From assembly GCA_012295275.1 (NCBI GenBank), contig CM022673.1, forward strand, positions 23,990,081 to 24,054,080: a stretch of DNA of 64,000 bases, given 5' to 3'. Source of the DNA: Chrysomallon squamiferum. Its lineage: Eukaryota > Mollusca > Gastropoda > Neomphalida > Peltospiridae. The notes under the pieces were generated by a model. It had not been told where the DNA came from and did not search any database. It worked only from the letters and a program-made list of their open reading frames with translations. Below, in pieces: positions 13,701 to 25,094 of the stretch. The position numbers and the translations under genes are program-made. Every line of letters begins with the position of its first letter. Within the stretch, counting starts at the first letter, position 1.

Positions 13701-16423
13701 TTTGGAATTCTTGATTAACAATGACATTTTCAGATCACATCTGTTGCTATATTTCTATATCAGACATAAATTATATTGATATATAAAAAAAATATGAAAA
13801 CTGATTAATTTGTAGTCAGAGTGAGATTACTTAACATTCTAGATTACTTACTGAATATAGTAAAATTGCATGATATTTGTTAAGTAAAGTTAGTATAAAC
13901 TCCATTACTTATTTATTTATTTTTAAATGTGTTATTATGTATGATTTGAAGATTCATGTGTTTAAATTTTTGTTCTATGTTTTGATTATCAGATCTTCTT
14001 AAAGACCTCGATGTTATTTAACAACTTTGTTTTTTTACAGATTGTTTTAACAGCTGACATCTGCTCAAGTAACTAACACCTAAACACCTAATTACATAAA
14101 TATATGTATTTCTTTGTTTTCTATCACATTCTAGTCTGGAGTACCAAAGGCTCTGGCAGATGGTGTCATACAATACTGTATAAAAGATATCAGAAACAGC
14201 AGCAGGTTCTCAGTACACATGACTGTTAACTTGTAATTGTTGTTGTTTTTGTTATTAAAATATGTTTGGTAAATGTTCTCAGGTGCATTGTTACCTTGCC
14301 TCGTTCGTTTCAGGTGTTTTCTTACACCAGAAAGAAAGCTGTACAAACTGATGACTTATGTTTGGACATTTCCTCAGTGAATGGCCCTGTTAAACTTTAT
14401 CAGTGCCATGGGTTAGGAGGCAACCAAAAATTTGAATATAATAAGGAGGTATTGGATCAGTTGTAAAAAGGGTTTAACATTAAACTATCTGCCAAGAAAT
14501 CACCTGTGTGTTTTTAATCTAAAGTGTGTTAAACAAAACTAATTGAACTGACACAAATTTCTCCTTGTCAGAAATATATTCCTAACTTTTTAATACTTTT
14601 GTGTCTTCATCTTTCTGCTTGCTTGCCACATTAAAACGTCTTGTTGCTAATATCTCCTTCATGGCCTGAAATTAAAATAAACTTTTATTAAAAGTAAAAT
14701 GTGAAGTAAACTTTTACACGTATTATTTTAAAAATGTAAATAAATTTACTGTGATGTACTTTGTTCTTGGCAGTCAGTTACTGATGTTAACTTGAAAAAA
14801 ACAGGCTGTTTTATGTTTGTTTGTTTGTTTGTTTGTTTGTTTTGTTTTGTTTTGTTTTTTCACCAAGCAGAACAAAGCATGGGAAAATATATATTATATA
14901 TAGTTGAGTTACTTCTATATGTATTTTGAAAAGGGTGATGGATGTACAAAGTCTGTAACCATGGTAACATGTTTTTAAATATAGTGAGGGATATTACATT
15001 TAGGTAAACAGATTATCAGAAAATATCAATAATATAAAGAATACTGAAATAAATACCAGAGAAAACCTAAAACTAGTGAAATCTTTAAAAAACTAATTTC
15101 TATTGCATAGTTATTATTTATAGTCTCTAACAGCTAAATTAAATTGCTTACCTCTCTTTTAATAAAATTACAGAACCATGCATGCTGGCTAATAATGGGT
15201 TTTGTATCTTGTCCTTTAATGATAACCTACTTTTTTCTGATCTGCAGTATTTGAAATAAGGTGGGAGACTTTGGGATGTTGTCAGTTTAAAGGGAGACTA
15301 GTCTGATACATAGACACCTTCATTTATTTATTTGACATTCAAAGGGAAATTACTCTTGTTGGGATGTCAGTGGAACTCTCCTGCTTTGTTCTAGTTCTGT
15401 GATGTGAAAAACCAAATCATCACAGAAAACATTTAATGTTGAAGTTTATTATTTTCTTTCAGAATAGTTATTTGAGATCTGGCTTGGCATACCTGCATGA
15501 TCGGTTTTCTAATTTAGATTCTGTTATGCTGGTTGATTTGATTTTTGTTTTTAAATTTTACTTTGGCACCTTGCATCAGGTTTTTGCGTTTACTAAGAAG
15601 AAGTTGATAATGACTGATGACAATTTGTGTGTAGAGGCTCACAGTGGAGCTGTCTGGTTCACTAACTGTGATAACAGCTTAGGAAGGCTAGAGTGGGATT
15701 TTGATTTCCAGGTAGAAATAGTTCTCAGTAAAACTGACGAAATAAATACTCTAAATTTTGATCATCAAGATATACACTGATCATTACACACTGATACACC
15801 TTCATGTTTTGTCAAACAAGCATTTTCTGATGACTTTCAAAATGAAAAAATGTATTCACCAGTAAATAAAATAAAAATACAACAGTGTCACTGTTAGTGT
15901 TTACATTCAAATATTACAGATCTCAGATAGTTTATCCAAATATCTGCCAAATTATTATCACCATTATTATTTTGTTTTTATTTAAACATTGGCCTTTACT
16001 GAACAGACTAGTGGAATTTCTGCTGGGGAAATTTTGTATATTTTTAACAACACTACAGCTGATTTGAATTGTTTTTGTTTATCATATATTTTGATCATCC
16101 AAACTGGAGGTACATAATTTTTGAAAAAGGTCTGCCTGTCTATCCATTTAAATCATGATTTTTGATGACAGATTTAAGTAACAGATAATATTTCCACTAT
16201 AAAGTCATCAGAAAATACACATACATAATACAACCCTTACGTGATAAATAACTGTGTGTATCAGTGTTATTTTGATCACCAAGTAAATAAGTAAATATGC
16301 AATAAGTATTTATTACTTGTTAAATATACACAAAGAAAATTAATTAATTTCATATCAACTTACTGAGTTTGTTATAAATAAATGATAATAATAACTGTTA
16401 CATTTCAGTTTATTTAATTTTGT

Positions 16424-16482
<59 letters not shown>

Positions 16483-17297
16483 AATATAATTTTCTGTGAC
16501 TCAAACAGCTTCTGGTAACAGGTGCCTCTGGTTTATTTTTTCTTTCTTTTTATTTTATTTTATTTTTTTTTCTTATTTATTTGTTGTTGTTTGTTATTTT
16601 TTTTTTTTTTTTTTATTGTTATTATTATTTTTTTTTTTTTTTTTTGTTATAAAATTGTTAAATTTTTTTTTTTTTTTTTTTGGCATGTTTACTGCATGTT
16701 AATTTCTTAATCTGTTGTTTTCTTTTCTGCTTTGTCTCAGTGTCTGTCTCTTTGTCCCTGTTTGCATCATAAATATTAGCCAGCTTGATATTGCATGGTA
16801 ACAACTGAAATAAATTGTGATGGGAATATGCATAAAAATAGAATATAAAAAATAATAACAATTACTTCTCTTAACTTTTTCTTTTTTTTTTTAATTTGAA
16901 GATTATAAAGATATTAAAAATACTTAATTTAAAAAATAATAAATAACAATAATAAAATTAATTAAATATGTTATAAATTAAAAAAATGAATCGTGCAAAT
17001 ATATAAGCCATGTGATTGATTTCAAGTTTAGGCAGCTACATTACAATAATAATATTAATAAATAAATAAATTAAAAAAAACAAAAAAAAAACAAGTAAAT
17101 GGTTTTCATCCAGTATTAATGTTTAATTTCTTAATAATAATCAGTTTTATTCTCTTATCTTCCCTGCTTCTTACCATAACATTTTACAAAGCAAAGAAAA
17201 AAAAAAATTATAAAAAAATTAAAAGTAATAATTTGTTTCAAAATCATTGTTGCTTGGTGTAATTTCATTTAAATTTAAATTTTTATATTATTTACTG

Positions 17298-17339
<42 letters not shown>

Positions 17340-18154
17340 GTTTTGGGGACTGTTTAAGCAGTTATGATAGAACATCAACCGAAAATAAGGAAATCTACAA
17401 TTCTATTCATTAAAGTTTTAAATAACAGCAGTAACGTTTGCATTATAATCACATACTTTAAATATAATCATCTTATAATTATTGTAATATATAAAATGTT
17501 AATTATACATTTAAATATCTGATAACTGGTTATAAAGTGTAAGAAGTTGATTATGAATGTTTAACATTTCAGTCTCTGGTTCTGAAGCATGTCAACACAG
17601 GGTTGTGTCTAGGAAAACCTTTACCCACCGATAAAGAAATTCCATCTTTAGGTAAACAAAGTTTTCTTTATGTTAAAACTTGATTTGTACTGGGAACTCA
17701 GATTTTAGCTCAGAAATAAACTTGAAGAACAAAACTGTGAGAATTGTTCAGTTAAAAACTAAACCATGCTCAAGTCAGTTGTTGTGACTGGCTTACAAAA
17801 GTACATGGTATGTGCTGCCATGTTTATGGGAATATGGATTTGTAAAAATACTTGCTGATGGGTAAAAAGATTATCTCATTCTGTTCTATGAATAGTCTTC
17901 CTCTAATATGGTACCATAAAGCAAAAAAATAGTAATGAAAAAAACTTATAATAATTTTTAATGAAAATAACTTATAATAACTTTTAATATTAACATTTTC
18001 GCAAACATATCTCTTGTGTAAAATCATAATTAAAGAATGTACATAGCTGGTTTCTTTTCTGTAATGTAAAAGTGACAACTGATTTCTTGCAGGGCCATGT
18101 AAGGGAGATGCAGGTCAGCAGTGGATTCTCTCTGACATGAAGTGGAACAACTGA
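3979..18154 (+). CDS. GALNT1/13-like: Polypeptide N-acetylgalactosaminyltransferase, GALNT1/13 type
   Basis: Golgi type II membrane enzyme that transfers GalNAc from UDP-GalNAc to Ser/Thr, starting mucin-type O-glycosylation. Coding exons: 3979-4180, 5875-6046, 6595-6767, 9225-9329, 10733-10835, 11538-11708, 12066-12183, 12436-12616, 13020-13159, 13397-13495, 14314-14448 (or alternative 15580-15711), 17573-17651, 18093-18154. All junctions are GT-AG and phases match throughout, giving 579 residues (human GALNT1 has 559). Visible features: short basic N terminus and one membrane segment at about 12-31; stem; catalytic domain with FHNEAW (146-151), the metal-binding DAH (231-233), a WGGEN segment (338-342) and VGHVF with the third metal ligand His366. 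The C-terminal ricin-type lectin domain has repeats from about 456, with CID (464-466), CLD (504-506) and CLG (545-547). The N terminus (residues 8-24) closely resembles GALNT1/13, which supports the start. The first donor (gtttttatt) is weak. Orthology to the T1/T13 subfamily is confident; T1 versus T13 cannot be decided in an invertebrate. Confidence 0.95.
5499..5564. repeat. (TC)n microsatellite
   Basis: About 33 uninterrupted TC units in GALNT intron 1, shortly after an (ACAT)n run near 5450-5480. It gives a spurious S/L-rich open frame. The same intron also holds TG-rich stretches up to about 5835, just before coding exon 2. Confidence 0.97.
9357..9675. repeat. Minisatellite, about 44-bp unit, GALNT intron 4
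   Basis: Six to seven copies of a unit alternating cacatcacatcacacaact and cacatcacaatacacaacc. The array starts only about 28 bases after the donor at 9329. It produces overlapping T/H/S/P-rich open frames in more than one register, which marks them as spurious. Confidence 0.9.
9880..10160. repeat. Minisatellite, 28-29-bp unit, GALNT intron 4
   Basis: About ten copies of a unit containing caattatacttcagtttta followed by tcacatac. It lies in the same intron as the 44-bp array. It is non-coding; the two overlapping plus-strand frames through it come from the repeat period. Confidence 0.9.
10836..11190. repeat. Degenerate array starting at the donor of the catalytic DAH exon
   Basis: Immediately after the exon end at 10835 the donor sequence gtataacac recurs many times (for example about 10858, 10879, 10941) with variable spacers of tgtgtaa and cacaca type. 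It looks like an old, diverged tandem array whose first unit includes the splice donor. Confidence 0.5.
13397..13495 (+). CDS. GALNT1/13-like: GALNT exon for lectin repeat alpha
   Basis: A 99-base exon, phase 0 at both ends, preceded by gtattttcag and followed by gtacgt. It encodes residues 456-488 and opens the ricin-type lectin domain with the CID sugar-binding motif and GMGGNQ, matching the alpha repeat of the GALNT1/13 subfamily. It is the constitutive upstream partner of the two alternative beta-repeat exons. Confidence 0.9.
14314..14448 (+). CDS. GALNT1/13-like: GALNT alternative lectin exon 12a (beta repeat, canonical)
   Basis: A 135-base exon, phase 0/0, acceptor cgtttcag, donor gtattg. 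It encodes a beta repeat close to vertebrate GALNT1/13: VFSYTRKK, then DDLCLD with the sugar-binding CLD triad, then GGNQKFEY, where the usual QxW is QxF. It is interchangeable in phase and position with the exon at 15580-15711. In family members the beta repeat helps the lectin domain bind already GalNAc-bearing substrate. Confidence 0.9.
15580..15711 (+). CDS. GALNT1/13-like: GALNT alternative lectin exon 12b (beta repeat, divergent)
   Basis: A 132-base exon, phase 0/0, with acceptor ccttgcatcag and donor gtagaa, about 1.1 kb downstream of exon 12a. It encodes a second version of the same lectin repeat. VFAFTKKK aligns with VFSYTRKK of 12a, DDNLCVE aligns with DDLCLD, and it ends with [10 protein letters not shown]. 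The fold-defining Cys and a Trp near the QxW position are kept, but the CLD aspartate becomes glutamate. Open frame, conserved phase and good splice sites argue for a mutually exclusive alternative exon rather than a dead duplicate. If both were included, the protein would have an extra repeat. Confidence 0.8.
16426..16682. repeat. (ATT)n and poly(T) block, GALNT intron
   Basis: About 19 ATT units (16426-16481) are followed by a T-rich block with several poly(T) runs up to about 16681. The F/L-rich open frames here are artefacts. A second (ATT)n lies near 17300-17338 in the same intron. Confidence 0.95.
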
Positions 18155-20276
18155 GCACATCGTGTCATCATGAAATCTGTAATGTACACTTTAGTCCGTG
18201 TGGGTTCACTTTCTCAGAAATGTCATCCTGGTTTCTGAGAAATTTAGCCCATAAACGTTTTATAGAAATATATTTAGATTTGGGATTCTGAGAAAATCTG
18301 GGTCTGGGATTCCGAGAAAATATTGGATTTGGAATTTAGCAAGTTATGTGAATTAGTTTTTAGTATAATTATTTGGTATGATAAAGTGAGAAATATGCTG
18401 ACTTGATTTCTGAGAAATGGGAATCAGAGAAATGTGTCGGAAGAGGGATTCTGAGAAATATGCATTGTGAGGAATTCTGTGATTTATTTCTGTGATTCTC
18501 TTTGACAATCTTTAAAGCCACAAGTCTGAAAGAAATTTAAAATACACTGTTAATTTTACTAGCATGAAAATACTGTGATGTGTAGCTATATGTATAAACA
18601 GTATAATTATAAAATTGTTAAATTTTGTATAATGTACATAAAAGATTTGAAATTAGTTCCATCATTTACATTTGTTTGATATTCGTTCAGTAATTAAAAT
18701 AATTAGATTTTCCATTGAATTTGAACCAAAAAGAAATGTAATTAGAAGGTACTATAAAAAGATTAACGATATAATATTAAAAAATATATTAACTGAATAA
18801 CTGTGGCTTTGAAATACTTAGTATATTTTTCTATATTGGAAACATTTATGTTGATCTCTTGAAACAATTGACAAAAATACTGTAAATTTAAAACATCTTG
18901 TTTTTATCTAAGATTGTTAATTGTCTATTTAAAATGGTATACACCTTTTCATAGCTAACTGACAATTATTTATTTTATATGTTTACACACACACTTTCAT
19001 CTAGATTGTTTTATTATAATTATTTTTATTATTTTTATTATTATTTAATTGTTATCATCATCATTATTATTATTATTTTATTATTATTATTATTATTATT
19101 ATTATATTGTTGATTATTATTGTTTATTTCTAATCACACACACACATACAGACACGTATATATTACAGAAATCTGAAGTTTCTCTATTGTTTTGTCATGT
19201 TAACAGCTATGAATTAAGAAATCATAGTGCTTTGCTAATTGTCTTGTTTGAACTTGTGATATTATTGAAAACAAGAAATTTTTCTCTTTTTAGACAAGTT
19301 ATTTAGAATATATATTTTTTTTTTTTTTTTTTAAACAAATAAGAAGAGATGAATTTCATTACAGTCACTGATTTACAAGAGTTTTGTTAAATACACATAT
19401 TTATTTATTTATTATATACTATTAATACTATTAATATATTTTTTTTTATTACTGTTATTTAACACATTTTGTTATTTATTTTTAGTGTTGGACTTATTAT
19501 ACTTTTATAAATCAGGAACATTATTTATATGGGGAAAATAGTTTTTACCAGGTTCTGCTTATGTTTCATTATATTTCTTTTTTCTTTTCTTTTTTTTTTT
19601 CTTTTCAACTTCAGAATTGAAGTTACTGTTGTCATATGTGTGGAATCTGATGTGAAACGGTGAAATTTTTCTCTTTGTTTTCACACAAATTTCCTTTTGT
19701 GAAATCTGTAGAATCTGAAACAGTGAATGTGTTTGTTTTTTCGTACAAAGTGCCTAATGTTAAATATACCTCAGTGTTTATCTCAGTTGTAATGTATATA
19801 TATATATGTTGTAATTCACTGAGATTAGAGTGTGATCTGAAAACAGAACACAGAAATCAAATCATCCACTTGGTCACATTTATCTAATCAACTTCACTCT
19901 GAGAAATATTTTGTCATTTAAAAATTTAAAAATAAATTTTTATAAACCGATCAAGAAAACGGAAACACAAATTTGTGTTGTTTTCTGGAAAATCAGCCTA
20001 GGTAGGTTGAAGTGTTTTATTAGCAACAAAAGCCAGTGAGTATAAAATACTGATAGAAACAGAAAATTAACAGAATTATGTTTTTATATTTTATGACATT
20101 ATTTTCAACTTTTCTATCAGAAAATGAAAATAAATGCATGTTATTAATAAATACATGTGTACCAAAGATGATAAATTAAACATGTCATTGTAAATTGTTG
20201 TGGTTTACAAAATAATTTATATTAGTTGTTGGTGGTAGGTACCAATGTGTAGTAACAACAGTATTTGATTAATAAA
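18155..20276 (+). other. Probable 3' UTR of the GALNT gene
   Basis: After the stop at 18152-18154 the sequence keeps the T-rich bias of the sense strand, without coding exons. It begins with dispersed copies of a ttctgagaaat-like motif (about 18210-18470), then (ATT)n near 19060-19105. Several AATAAA hexamers are present. The one at 20271-20276, followed by a T/GT-rich segment, is a fair poly(A) candidate, but others further on cannot be excluded. Confidence 0.35.
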
Positions 20277-23200
20277 GATGTAATTGTCTTGTAACTGTGA
20301 GATAGATAACAAGCACTTAGTGGAAGAGAATTATGTTACTAATCAAAATTTTGTGGGTGTGTGAATTAATGTAAAGCTTTCTTATGTATATTTGATCTTA
20401 ATATGCAAATGATGTGAGATCAGTGAAATTCACATGTATGTTCGTTTTTTTTAAACAATCACTAATATTAATTATTTGAAGTTTTGTTTTCATATTAATT
20501 TATTTTTAATTTATTTAAAAACAACATTTGCATGTTTCATGATAATATTGTTATTTATGGTTAATATAGTCAAATAAAATAATAATACAACTGTTATTGA
20601 TTTAATGGCATCTCCATGAAAACATATCTACAAATTTTGTCAACATTTAATTATAAGAAAATAATTATTGATAGTACCACATGAAAGAAATACTATTTAT
20701 TTTGTATATTTTAATATTAATGAGACTAATATTTGTTGTACATATAAATCGTGACCCCAGTTTACAAAACCTAGCTTACAAACCACTCAAAGTTTCACCT
20801 TGCTTGTTATATCAAGAGTTAATGGCAGAGAAATGAGTCGTTGTACATTTTGTTAAACATTTACTGAAAATGAAACCTTGTTATTGTAACAGAAAGTCTT
20901 AACAATCTGGGAGACAGGACCTTAATTTACAAAATCTCTCAGTTTAAAACTTGCAGTGCACAACATTTCTTTTATCCGAGAAAATTTATAATATCCCACT
21001 TACTCAGTGTTTTTCCCCTTCTGAATCTAAAAGTGAAATGATGTCGCCAAATTATATTACATGACAGTTGAGTGGACTGGGAATTTAACACCTTTCAGCT
21101 GTGTTATACAGTCATTGACAGTATGTCTATGTTACCTCAGAGTTACCCAGTGTTTGTGACTGTTGGCATTTTAAAAAAAGAAGAAAAAGGTTCAGATATT
21201 TGTAAGAACTTTGTGAATGATTTGTTCTGATACTGAAAAAGCATTTGTGTATCAATATAAAATCCTTTATTAGATCAGTAACATGTAAATATAATATACC
21301 TGCTACTTAATAAGCTTGTAGAAAAAGAGAAAAAAACCAACATATTTTCAAACATTATTATATTAACTTTTATGTATTTATTGTAACACTCAGAATTCCA
21401 GTCTCATCATATTTGTATTTTCATAACAGTAAACATAGTATTTATTTACTCAACTGCTTTATTAAGCACATTTAGGCTTTACTGGCTGAGATCTTGCTTT
21501 TTCAATCATTATAATTTTTATATATGATGGCTTATATTTGTTTTCATTCAGTATTTCCAAACTTAATAAAAAAAATAATAAGAATAATTATAATACAAAA
21601 GAATAATATTAATTTAATTATCTTTCTTTACCAAAGAATTTTCATTTATGCTCAGCAATATTTAAAGTGATTCAGTATGTTTTTTTATTTTTATTTATTA
21701 TTATTTCAAAAGTATGAGAAGGTTAAACAGTGTACACATATAATCTTAAGATGAATTATTATTATTATAAAATGCCTTAAGTATAATAGAATAATTTATC
21801 TTATTTTTGACTATTACATCTGATTATTTTTATGTTTGTATATAATGCATATTATTGCTAGGTTTACAGAAGTGAATATTTAAAACAACAAAGTTCAGTT
21901 TATAAACAGATATACTGTATAAACTTTATAAATAACTACATAATTTTTTGTTGTTGTTTTTTGTCTTTTAAAGAGTGGTATTATTTGTATACGAGCATTC
22001 AGTGCAGCAGGGGAAAAATATCTAGCATTTGACTATTAAAAATGAAACAAGTAAGATTTGTTGTTCTTTTTTTTAACTTTTGATAATATGACATTATTGA
22101 CAAACTTTCCTTTATTTATTTATATAATCAGTTTTCTTTAAAGGACTAAAGATTGTGAGACTACAATTAAATAGTAACATTCAAGTCTAGACAACACATA
22201 CAAGTTGTTCTTTGCAAGTCTTGAATCTAGAGTCATCCTTTACTTAATTAAATTTTATTTTCAAGCCTTTCACATTTACTGCATTTTGTGAATGTCATAA
22301 TACCATCAAAAATCAAGAATAAAAGAAATACAAGGTGATTATTATTAAATCTTTTTTATTGTTCTCATCTCGGACAATATTAAGATTTGATAATTTAATG
22401 AATGTCATAAATATCATGAAGCTGAAGGTAGAGTTATTGTGGTTGTTTACATCCTTATTAATGAAGATATTGCTCAGAATATAGTTCAGTTAAATACTAA
22501 TTTACAGGTCACAGCTCATAAAACTGTTACTCTGTGTTTGGTATATTTATCTCCTTGCAGACATTTTAATTTTAAACCCTTGAATCTTCAGCATCTCTTT
22601 CACCAACTTTCAGCACCTTTTGTAGTGGTGGGAGATTTAAGTGGTCATGACACATACTGGGAATGTGAGAAGGTAAATATTAGAACTAAACAATTAGAAG
22701 ACTTGATTCTCATAAATGTCATTATTTAATGACATACGTATTTTAAGCCTGCAGTTGTCTCTTTTAAAGTAGGTCCTCCTTTGTGGTAGTGACTTCTTCA
22801 AATTTTGTCATTAAGAGGTTTAATTAAGAGCCTTAAATTTTAGCATTTTTGTATTATATTATAAACAGACTGTTGTTTCATTGTTACCAAACTGTAATTA
22901 TAATTGTGAAAATGTCACAAGTTGTGTTGGTTTTTTTATGTGTTATTTTTAATCAGTGTGACTGAATGGTGAAGAATATCTCATTTTTCAATAATGAAAT
23001 GCAGTCTTGCAGTTTTCTCAATTTCCTGTTTTAACTTCTTATAGCACAAAAGTTCTTGTCAGTAGTAATCTGCAAATGGTGTCACAGGGTCATTATATTC
23101 ATAAGTAATAAAATTTCCAGCAGAAAGTTTATAAAATTGTAGAAATCGATTTAAAGGTGTTTTAACTCTGTATTGCATGTATTTAGGAGTTTCAGTGTTT

Positions 23201-23590
23201 TGGTTAACAGTTTTGTAGTAACTTTTAAAATTCGGCTCAGTTTCCATCATTAGTGAAAAACAGTATAATAGCTGTTGCTTTGACTTTGTATTAAACTAAA
23301 TATTAACCTAATTTTAATTTATGGCTTTTCATTAAGTTGGTTTCACTCCATGTTTTAAGAAACATTGACAAATACTAACTAAACGCAGTCTTAGACTGTC
23401 ACTATGTTAGAATGTAAGACATCATCCTGCCTTTCTAAACATTTTATTTCCTCTCATGTCAGACACTTGTTGAAGCTGCATTTGTGATTCTAGAAGAGGA
23501 AATAACTCTGTATATAAATAGCAAACATCTTTCAAAAGTTTATTACTCTGGAAATCAGAACTGTAATGTTTCATACTTTTCTGACCGAAA

Positions 23591-23622
<32 letters not shown>

Positions 23623-23690
23623 GTAAAAAAAAAGATAACTTTCAAGGTATTGCATTTTGTAAAATGTAATATGCTGAAAATTGAAACATA
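20277..23690. other. Convergent intergenic region between GALNT and CREB
   Basis: AT-rich DNA without recognisable host genes. It holds the decayed retrotransposon fragment at about 22415-22735 and short homopolymer runs. A minus-strand open stretch at 23059-23250 has no recognisable domain. Near 23.6-23.7 kb the plus strand changes from T-rich to A-rich, which I take as the likely boundary of transcripts running in opposite directions. Confidence 0.45.
22415..22735 (+). mobile_element. Decayed non-LTR retrotransposon endonuclease fragment
   Basis: The plus frame starting near 22421 reads through a typical part of the apurinic/apyrimidinic-like endonuclease of jockey/CR1-type LINEs. An initial EGRVIVVVYILINEDI segment is followed by a LVYLSPC segment (the usual IYxPP region), then PFVVVGDLSGHDTYWECEK. 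The last matches the family core GDFNxHxxxWG, with F-N changed to L-S. The frame stops at 22727-22729; no RT domain or second ORF is visible, so this is a short dead relic. Family assignment is from motif memory only. Confidence 0.7.
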
Positions 23691-23691
23691 C

Positions 23692-23697
23692 TTTATT
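23692..23697 (-). terminator. Candidate poly(A) signal for the CREB gene
   Basis: AATAAA on the minus strand (tttatt on plus), placed close to where strand composition switches. If used, the CREB 3' UTR after exon B would be about 3.4 kb. Such hexamers are common by chance in DNA this AT-rich. Confidence 0.25.
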
Positions 23698-24040
23698 TTT
23701 AAAATATATCTAAGTTAGTTTTAAACATAAAAAGTGATGTAGTCATGTTGGAATGAAAGCCAAGAAAAACAAAACCCTGTGTGATTATACACAAACAGAA
23801 AATGACAATTTTTTTTTTTTTTTTTTTTTAAGATACATTAACAATATAGGTGTTTGTGGAAACTAAAGGCACAAATCACACTTAGTTTATATCTAATATA
23901 AGTAGCAATTACTTCACTGAGGTGAAAAATTCTTTCCAACAATGATTACAGATGGGCTCATCATTAACACAAAAACAAAATTAATACTCTAACAAAAATA
24001 ATTTTAAAAGTGCTTTTTAGAAGACAATTTCTAATTATAG

Positions 24041-24075
<35 letters not shown>

Positions 24076-24513
24076 CTTAAGAACCAGTATATTTCAGTGG
24101 GTATATATAGAAAAGAAAAGGCAACAGATTACATCTTGAAACATTTTTAATGACATCTTGTTACATTATTTGAAAAAAGACTGCAGATATGAAGAGATGA
24201 GTAAGTAAGCTGTTTAGAATTACAAATGGGGAGTATGCTGAGAAATGTTTTTTGTTATATGCAACAAAATTCACCATCAACAATACCATGAATAAAAACA
24301 GATAAATTTAAAAATTGGGAATTTTTTTATAGATCTAAAAACAAGTGCATTTTAACAAGAAGTAGTTAGAACTTTTAATACTGATTCCAGAGATATACAT
24401 TTAAAAAAACCAAACACTTTTTATACATAAAATTCTGTACCAAACAATAAAAATTCTCATTTTAAAAACAAATTTGAAATAAAACCATTTTTAAATGTTG
24501 CCCTTAAAGACAA

Positions 24514-24558
<45 letters not shown>

Positions 24559-25058
24559 AGGATAAATTTATTCCACATCTTGAAAAATATCTTACTTGTT
24601 AGTAAACCTTATGAAATTTGAAAATGGATGTCTTTTATTCAATAAGGCACAGTCTGTAAATGTATCAGTGAAAATGAAAAACTGCAGTAATTTTAAGACT
24701 AATCTTTGACATGTTTATGATAATAAAAAACCCACCCAAAACAGACCAGTACAGACATATAGAATCTGAACAGACTAACGCCATAAAAGTTCATCATTTA
24801 AGTATAATTATCTAAAAGAGAAAGAAAAGAAAAAAAATATTATTTGTAAGGATCTAATTATGTGCCTTTCTTTATACATGGATAGGTTTATCTCCAGATA
24901 ACCACTGAAGTGCATTGTGTATTTCATTAAAAAGAAACCGCTAGGTTACTGTAAAAACCTCAGATGTAATAAATGCTGCAACAAAATAAACTGGTAACAC
25001 CAAGCTTGTGGAAGAACATAAAATTAACTCAGCTGAAGTTACCTTAATGGACTGCAAA

Positions 25059-25094
<36 letters not shown>

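Noticed and set aside
14130-14235. Acceptor-like cattctag followed by an open stretch ([14 protein letters not shown] and on)
   Set aside because: It lies between lectin exons but has no donor in a compatible phase, ends in a stop and has no lectin motif.
23059-23250. Minus-strand open frame of 63 codons
   Set aside because: No recognisable domain, no splice support, and it sits in AT-rich intergenic DNA next to the LINE relic.
24041-24556. Two long poly(A) runs considered as retroposon tails
   Set aside because: No retroposed body or target-site duplication was seen upstream of either run; they fit simple A-rich antisense of a U-rich 3' UTR.
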